From: Planctomycetota bacterium
Lineage (GTDB): Bacteria; Planctomycetota; Planctomycetia; Pirellulales; Pirellulaceae
Reading direction: 5' to 3'
Length of the DNA: 9,679 nt
NCBI GenBank assembly: GCA_026692885.1
Contig: JAPLNJ010000131.1
Span: 1 to 9,679, forward strand
Part shown: piece by piece, positions 1 through 6,900 of the stretch
How positions within the stretch are numbered: position 1 is the stretch's first letter
Layout of the letters: each line of letters begins with the position of its first letter
Made by a program: the position numbers and the translations under genes
The notes under the pieces: generated by a model
The model's input: the letters and a program-made list of their open reading frames with translations, nothing else
Database searches by the model: none
Told to the model about the DNA's origin: nothing

Positions 1-36
1 TGACCCCCAGGCCGTCCGCTATGTCCAACCGCGACC

Positions 37-325
37 TTGATCATAACGTTGCGAAATACTAGCAGTGTCGTGATCGCCCCCGAGAAGCTCCCGACGTAAG
101 TCGGTGGGAGTGTTCCCGCCCTGTGCCTAACCCGGAGCCCCAACTCCGACCCGCCCGACTCGTCAGCGGCCCGCCGCCTCCGGCGGCGGGCAGCCGACGA
201 GTCGGGAGAACTCGGTGAGACGCCGCGGTGTTAGGAGTTGGCGGGACTGCTCTCACCGACTTACGTAGGGAGCTTCTCGGACGGGACCAGCTAGCAGTGA
301 CAGTATTTCGCAGTGTTACGATCAA
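37..325. repeat. Large imperfect palindrome (about 289 bp), possible MITE-like element or structured RNA
   Basis: Two arms of about 140 bases are inverted copies around a centre near 180. The outer ends match at TTGATC (37-42) and GATCAA (320-325). GCGAAATACT at 51-60 pairs with 302-311. CGAGAAGCTC at 81-90 pairs with its complement at 270-279, followed by the TACGT/CGACGTAAGTCGGTG region. The tip is CCCGCCGCC (170-178) against GGCGGCGGG (182-190) with a three-base loop. Pairing positions sum to 360-362 throughout, so the arms keep register with few indels. No flanking target duplication and no transposase are visible. The short open frames crossing it look like by-products of the palindrome. 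It could be a non-autonomous mobile element, a REP-like repeat, or a transcribed hairpin between genes. Confidence 0.8.
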
Positions 326-451
326 CGCCCCAACCCCGATTCTCACGCAGCCTTGCCCGGAAAAAACCACGCGATGTTTTCCGCCGTCTCACGTTTCACT
401 TCGGGACAGCCGATGGAGCGGCCTTCCGGGAGCGAGTGGTGATCTGCGTAG

Positions 452-471
452 GTCAGGCTTTCCAGCCTGAC
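452..471. repeat. Short perfect hairpin, 8-bp stem and 4-base loop
   Basis: GTCAGGCT (452-459) and AGCCTGAC (464-471) are perfect inverted copies separated by TTCC. From memory, intergenic repeats of this 'GTCAGGCTTTCCAGCCTGAC' kind are common in planctomycete genomes; I could not check that here. There is no T-run after it, so it is not an obvious intrinsic terminator. Confidence 0.75.
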
Positions 472-491
472 GTCAGCCCGGATGATTCATG

Positions 492-640
492 CTCCTGTAG
501 GCCGGAACAAGCAACCGGAAGCACTGCCGGAACTTCGGTCGCTTCCGGCGCGTGGCGTCTGCACCAAGCGGGTTCTTCCTGCGAGCGTCGGTTGCGCCGT
601 TCCGGCATAGTCTTGCGCGACCTCGTTCCGGCTACAAGAG
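492..640. repeat. Cluster of nested CCGGAA/TTCCGG inverted repeats
   Basis: The outer pair is the stretch at 492-510 (containing TGTAGGCCGGAAC) against 622-640 (containing GTTCCGGCTACA), matching over about 19 bases with one bulge. Inside, CCGGAAGC (515-522) pairs with GCTTCCGG (541-548), and TGCCGGAAC (525-533) is complementary to GTTCCGGCA (599-607). The last two pairings compete, so alternative folds are possible. No coding frame in this stretch has a ribosome binding site or recognisable product. It is probably a dispersed intergenic repeat. Confidence 0.65.
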
Positions 641-817
641 ATCCCCCCAAGACGTTGTTTGCTATGGCAGAACAGATACAATCACATCCCACCATAGCGA
701 AGGGAGCCGACTCTTCGACTTAGCATCGTTCGAGAAATAGGTGAGCGGAATGGCGCTAGCCGCCGGTTCCTGAAACGTCAGAATTGGCCTCCTGTTGAAT
801 CCCAAAAGGAGAACTCC
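641..817 (+). other. Leader region upstream of the giant gene
   Basis: This stretch has no supported gene. GCTATGG (661-667) and CCATAGC (692-698) could form a 7-bp stem with a 24-base loop. A seven-codon frame starting at ATG 750 ends at a TGA at 771-773 but has no clear ribosome binding site. I see no convincing promoter or riboswitch. It is probably the 5' untranslated region of the gene at 818. Confidence 0.4.
806..812 (+). promoter_or_regulatory. Ribosome binding site of the giant gene
   Basis: AAGGAGA lies at 806-812. The AGGAG core ends six bases before the ATG at 818, an ideal Shine-Dalgarno spacing. The frame stays open some way upstream of 818, so this site is the main reason for choosing that ATG. 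No convincing -35/-10 promoter pair could be assigned further upstream. Confidence 0.85.
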
Positions 818-943
818 ATGCATTTGCGAGCTTGGCTGCGGAAGCAGCATCAGCGGTTGGGGCGTCGGTCGGCAGACAAGCGATTGCGTGCCCGTCGGCA
901 GTCGCAGCGGCGGTTGGAACTGCTCGAGCCGCGGCTGGTTCTG
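818..943 (+). other. Arg-rich N-terminal leader with LEPRLVL motif
   Basis: Residues 1-32 are dense in Arg, Lys and Gln. They are followed by RRLELLEPRLVL at residues 31-42. An Arg-rich start followed by an LE.R.LL-like motif is a recurring N-terminus of giant planctomycete extracellular proteins, and I recognise it from that family. It has no classical hydrophobic signal core, so whether it directs export is unknown. Confidence 0.7.
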
Positions 944-3900
944 GAGGGTCCGGGAATCGCGGACTACGGGCAGGTGACCCCGGGTTGGTTCGGCGCCGTG
1001 CCTCAGATCTACACCGGAGTTGATGCCGTCACCACCAGCGGCCTGACCAACGGGAGCGACAGTCGTCAGACCGACGCCGGCTGGCCGCGCTGGATCGTGC
1101 GACTGAACGCCGACGACGCCGGGCACGCCAGTTCGCCGCGGAACGCCGAGCCACTGCTGAATGACGGGACCGTCGACTTCCAGGTGATTCGCGGCTTGGG
1201 TCTCCCCGGCCAGGTACTCGTCCGAGCCTTCGCCACCGCCGCCGACTCGCGTGCGGCGCTGGCCGCGAATCCCCACGTGGCCGCATTCGAAGCGGATAGT
1301 TTGGTCCAGGCCCAGGTGCTGCCCAACGATCCGGATTTCGGGTCGATGACGGACTTGCACAACGTAGGCCAGTTCAACTCGACGCTCGACGCCGACATTG
1401 ATGCACCAGAAGCTTGGGACCTGAACACGGGCAGCACCAACGTGGTCGTGGGCGTGATCGATTCCGGTATCGACGTAACGCATCCAGACTTGTACTTGAA
1501 CGTCTGGTTGAATCAAGGCGAAATTCCGGCGGGCCTGAAGACTCAACTGAGCGACACCGACGGCGACGGGCGGATCACCTTCTATGACTTGAATGATTCT
1601 GCGAACGCGTCGTTGGTGAGGGACACGAACGGGAATTCGTATATCGACGCCCAGGATCTACTGAATGATCTGCACTGGGGCGACGGTCTCGACACGGACC
1701 ACAATGGATTCGTGGATGACTTCTTCGGGTGGAACTTCCGCGTAGCCGCCAACGAACCATTTGCGCCGAACGACCCACGCGATACGCTCGGACACGGCAC
1801 GCATGTGGCGGGGACGATCGGCGCTGTTGGCGACAACGGCCGTGGAGTGACGGGGATCAACTGGCGGTCGTCGCTGATGGCGCTGAAGTTCCTGGACGAC
1901 AGCAATCAGGGGTTGACTTCGGATGCCGTCCTCGCGGTGAACTACGCCACGATGATGCGCACGGACTTCGGTGAGCCGGTCCGGGTATTGAACGCCAGTT
2001 GGGGACAGTCCGGCGGGTACAGTTCCGCGTTACGCACGGCGATCGAGGCGGCGGGCGAAGCCGGGATGCTGTTCATCGCTGCGGCCGGTAACGGCAATAT
2101 CCTGGGACAGGGCATGGACATTGACCGTCAGCCGTTCTACCCGGCCAGCTACGACCTGGACAACATCATCGGTGTGGCGGCCACCGGGCCGAACGACGAG
2201 TTGGCTCGTTTCAGCAACTACGGTGCGACCTCCGTCGACCTAGGGGCGCCGGGCATCGGCGTGCTCAGCACGTTACCCGGCGGCCGCTACGGCACGGCAA
2301 ACGGGACCAGCATGGCCGCGCCGCACGTGGCGGGCGCGGCGGCGTTGGTCTGGTCCGACGCTTCGCAGGCCAGCTTGGCCGAGGTGCGTCAGGCAATCCT
2401 GGGAGCTGCGAATCCGTTGGCCCAGCTCGACGGACTGACCGTAACCGGCGGACGCTTGAACGTTCATGGAGCCCTGGAGTCGGACGCCTTCGCGCCACGC
2501 GTGGTCTCGGTAACTGCCCCCAACATCACAGTGGCTGGAGGCTCAGACAACCTGATTACCATACAGTACCAGGACCGTTGGGGCATGGACGAGACCAGTC
2601 TGGACGATGGCGACATCCTGGTGTCTCGGCAGTGGGGCCCCAAGCACAAGATTCCAGCGACGCTCGTGCCGGGATCGGTCAGAGTCGCCGACGAGGGCAG
2701 GGAGTTGACGGCGAGCTACCGCGTGGCGGCTCCCGATGGGACGTGGGACCCGTTGGATTATGGCCCCTATCTGGTCACGATCGTCGAAAACGAGGTCAGC
2801 AACAACAGCGGCCTAACGGTACCGGGTGCCTCGATTGGTGAGTTCACAGTCCGCATCGTGGATTCCAAGGTGTTTTTCGTGAATCCATCCGAGGATGCCG
2901 TCGATGCGAACGTCGGCGACGGAATCTGCGCCGGCGCGAACGGGCAATGTACCCTACGGGCGGCCGTTCAAGAGGCCAACGCGGCTGCGCCGGCCGCCCG
3001 TACCGTGATTTTGGAGAAAGGCACGTTTGAACTGGGCATTCCGCCGGTGCCCGATTCGGCGGTGCAGTTTCCGACTCCTGCCGGTTGCGTTCTGAACGGT
3101 GGGATTCAGACGTGGTCCAACGACAGCACAGGCGATCTGGATATCCTTGGGAACATTACCATCGTCGGCGACGATGCGGCAACCAGTATCGTCGACGCGG
3201 ACGGAATGGATCGCGTATTCCGGGTCTATCCTGATGCAACGCTGAATCTTCAGCGAATCGGCATGACCGGAGGCCACGTGACGGACGTGAGCGGTGGGGG
3301 GATTTTGAGTATGGGCACGTTGCACCTGAATCTCGTCACGGTGGCCAATCACCGGGCGGACGGCAGCTCTGGCTTCGGTGGAGGTCTCGCGATATGGGGG
3401 GGTGTCACCACGATGTTCGACAGCACGGTCCGTGACAACCAAGCGGATAGTGGCGGCGGGCTGTTTGTCTGCAACCAAGCCACTGTGGACATCGCGGGCA
3501 GCACCTTGATGACCAATGTTGCGGCAGTTGGCGGCGGCGGGGTATACGCCTTCCGCGGGGCTGTTGACGTCACCAATAGCACGTTATCAAGCAATGAATC
3601 GCAATCGGGCAGTGCGATCTACGCCTCGGCAGCCGAGGACGACTACAGTTTCTACTTTCCTTCGCTCAGCGCCGACGGACGGTTTGTCGCTTTCGAATCC
3701 AACTCGTCGAATCTAGTGCCCGGAGACACCAACGGCTGGAGAGACGTGTTCGTTCTCGACCGCCAAACTCGCACGGTTGAGCGGGTCAGCGTCGCAGAGG
3801 ACGGGGCCCAAGGCAACGCTGAAAGCACTTGGCCGTCTCTGAGCGCGGATGGACGATTTGTCGCCTTTCAATCGAGGGCGTCGAATCTGGTGCCCGGAGA

Positions 3901-6900
3901 CACGAACGACTCGGTGGACGTGTTTGTCTTCGACCGCCAGACGCGAACCATCGAGCGGGTCAGCGTGGCGGGCGACGGGACCCAAGGCGACTTCGACAGC
4001 AACTCGCCGTCGCTGAGCGCCGACGGGCGATTCGTCGCCTTCGAATCCATCGCGTCGAATCTCGTACCAGGAGACACCAACGGGGAGAGTGACGTGTTCC
4101 TGTTCGACCTTCAGAACGGCACGATCGAACGTGTCAGCGTCGCAGAGAACGGCTCGCAGGGCAACAGTAGCTCGCATCCATCGCTGAGCGAAGACTCGCG
4201 GTTTGTCGCGTTCGAATCCAACTCGTCGAATCTGGTGCCCGGAGATACCAACGGATGGGGAGATGTGTTCGTTCTCGACCGCCAAGCCGGTACGGTCGAG
4301 CAGGTCAGCGTGGCGGACGATGGGACCGAGGGCAACGGCTTTAGCTACTTCCCCTCGCTGAGTGCGGACGGCCGGTTCGTCGCCTTTGAATCCTCGGCGT
4401 CCAACTTGGTGACCGGAGATACCAACGGGGCGAGCGACATGTTTGTCTTCGACCGGGAGTCCGCGACAATCCAACGGGTCAGCGTCGCGAACGACGGGAG
4501 CGAGGGCAACGGCATGAGCGATTACCCATCGCTGAGCGCGGACGGGCGGTTCGTCACTTTTCACTCTGACGCGTCGAATTTAGTGCCTGGAGACACGAAT
4601 GTTTCGCGAGACGTGTTTGTCTTCGACCGGCAGACCGCCAGGATCCAGCGAGTCAGCATCGCGGACGACGGGAGTCAGGGTAGCGCGGATAGCCAGTTGC
4701 CAGTGCTAAGCGCCGACGGTCAGTTCGTCGCATTCCTATCCTTCGCATCAAACTTGGTGCCCAACGAGACGAAAGACGGAGACATGTTTGTCTTCGACCG
4801 CCAGAACGGAACATTGGAGTGGGCGGGATTCGCTTCGTCCTCAGTTCTCCTCGAGAGTGTCACGGTAGCACAGAACAAAACGTCGGTTGGAGCGGCGGTG
4901 GATGGCGGGCCTCACACGGCGTCGATCCGACCGGTGCGCACTCATAATTCGCTGTTTGTCGCCAACCAGCTCTTCGACTTGATAGGAAGTGAGTCGCTGG
5001 GTCATAATCTGTGGGAATATGCCGTGGTTACGCCTCAGGCCAGTGACCAGGTCGTGCCCTACACTCAACCGGTGGTGGGACCGCTTCAACCCAACGGTGG
5101 ACCGACTTGGACACACGCGCTCATTCCAGGAAGTTTTGCTATCGACGCAGCCGACCCATTCGACTACCCGAATGCGGATCAACGAGGCCTCGCGCGGCCT
5201 CAAGACGGCGATGGCCAAGAGGGAAGTCGCGCGGATATTGGTGCGGTGGAATTGTTCTACGCGACGATCGAGGGGGCGGTCTTTTTGGATCGCAACCGCA
5301 ATGGGATAAGGGAAGCGGTCGAGCCTGGCATGCCAGGCTGGCCGGTGTGCGCAGACCTCAACAGCGACGGACGGTGCGACAGCAGCGAGCCGCAGGCTTG
5401 GACTCGCGAGGATGATCCCACCACTTTTGCGTTGCAGGAGGATGGGTGGTTCTCATTTGGCGAGTTAAGTCCGGGCAGCTTGGGTGTTGCCATCGCGATC
5501 CAAGCCGACTGGGCGCTGACTTTCGCTGATCTACGCCGGGTCAGCACGGCAGAGAACGGGATTCAGGGCAACGGCTCCAGCATGTCCCAGACGTTGAGCG
5601 CAGACGGGCGGTTCGTCGCCTTCGTGTCCTCGGCATCCAACCTGGTGCATGGAGACACGAATGGCCAGCGCGACGTGTTTGTCGTCGACCGTCAGAGCGG
5701 CTCGGTCGATCGGGTCAGCGTCGCCGATGATGGCACGCAGGGAATCAGTGGCGGCGGTAGCTACGACACGCCCCCTTCGCTGAGCGCAGACGGGCGGTTC
5801 GTCGCCTTCGAGTCGTCATCTTCAAACTTGGTGCCCGGAGACACGAACGGCAGGGACGACGTGTTTGTTTTCGACCGCCAAACCGCCACGGTCGAGCGGG
5901 TCAGCGTAGCGGACGACGGGACCCAGAGCAATCGTAGCAGCTTTTCGCCGTCGCTGAGCGCGGACGGTCGCTTCGTCGCCTTTGAGTCCGAGGCGTCGAA
6001 TCTGGTGCCCGGAGACACGAATGGCCAGCAAGATGTGTTCGTATTCGACCGGCAAACCCGCACCGTCGCGCGGGTCAGTGTGGCGGAAGACGGTACGCAG
6101 GGGAATGACTTTAGCGATTCCCCGACGCCAAGTGCGGACGGGCGATTCGTGGCGTTCAGATCCTCGGCATCGAACTTGGTGCCCGGAGACATAAACGGGT
6201 TTTCGGATGTGTTTGTCTTCGACCGCCAAGCCGGCACCGTCGAACGGGTCAGCGTGGCGGACGACGGGACCCAGGGCAATCACTATTGCTATTACCCGAC
6301 ACTGAGCGCGGACGGCCGCTTCGTCTCCTTCATGTCTGGGGCATCCAACCTGGTGCCCGGAGACACGAATAACAGGTTCGACGTGTTTGTTTTCGACCGG
6401 CAAACCGATTCGGTCGAGCGTGTCAGCGTGGCTAATGGCGGAATCCAGAGCAATGGCTTTAGCTATTCCCCGACGCTGAGCGCGGACGGACGCTTCGTCG
6501 CCTTCTATTCCCAAGCATCCAACTTGGTGCTCGGAGATACCAACGGCGAGGACGACGTATTTGTCGTCGACCGGGAGAGCGGGACGATCCAACGGGTGAG
6601 CATCGCGGAGGACGGAACCCAGGGCAACGGACAGAGCAATGCACCGACGCTGAGCGCGGACGGCCGGTTCGTGGCTTTCGCTTCATTTGCTTCAAGCCTC
6701 GTTTCCGGAGACACGAATCGCGGGGCAGACGTGTTTGTGGCCTATAACTCCCTGATTTCCGAGGCTCCTACCTATCCAGTCTGGGTGTATGCAGGCCAAG
6801 TTCTTTCGAATGTCGACTTGGGAGTAGCACCGAATCCTGGCGAAATTCGGGGCAGAGTGTTCGAGGATCTGATCGCCAACGGCATCTACGATGCTGGAGA

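Noticed and set aside
1..3. TGA at the very start as stop of an upstream gene
   Set aside because: Three bases cannot support a gene call; no upstream coding sequence is visible.
37..325. Insertion sequence with target duplication
   Set aside because: No transposase frame and no clear direct repeat outside the ends; only a weak CCAAC-like similarity flanks it.
452..471. Intrinsic terminator
   Set aside because: The stem-loop is perfect, but no run of T follows on either strand.
313..723. Plus-strand frame of 136 codons in the upstream region
   Set aside because: It crosses three inverted-repeat elements, has no ribosome binding site and no recognisable product; its apparent composition comes from the repeats.
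662..1546. Minus-strand frame of 294 codons over the gene start
   Set aside because: It overlaps the N-terminal leader, the propeptide and the start of the peptidase, has no recognisable domain, and would run antisense through the ribosome binding site.
3713..4564. Minus-strand frame of 283 codons with internal repeats
   Set aside because: The repeats are the antisense image of propeller 1 (VGISGHQ-like units mirror the GDTNG blades). The same holds for the 256-codon frame at 5822-6592 opposite propeller 2.
3665..6765. CRISPR array or DNA-level satellite
   Set aside because: The 174-base repeats are in frame, diverged mostly at third positions, and encode a known blade pattern, so they are protein repeats.
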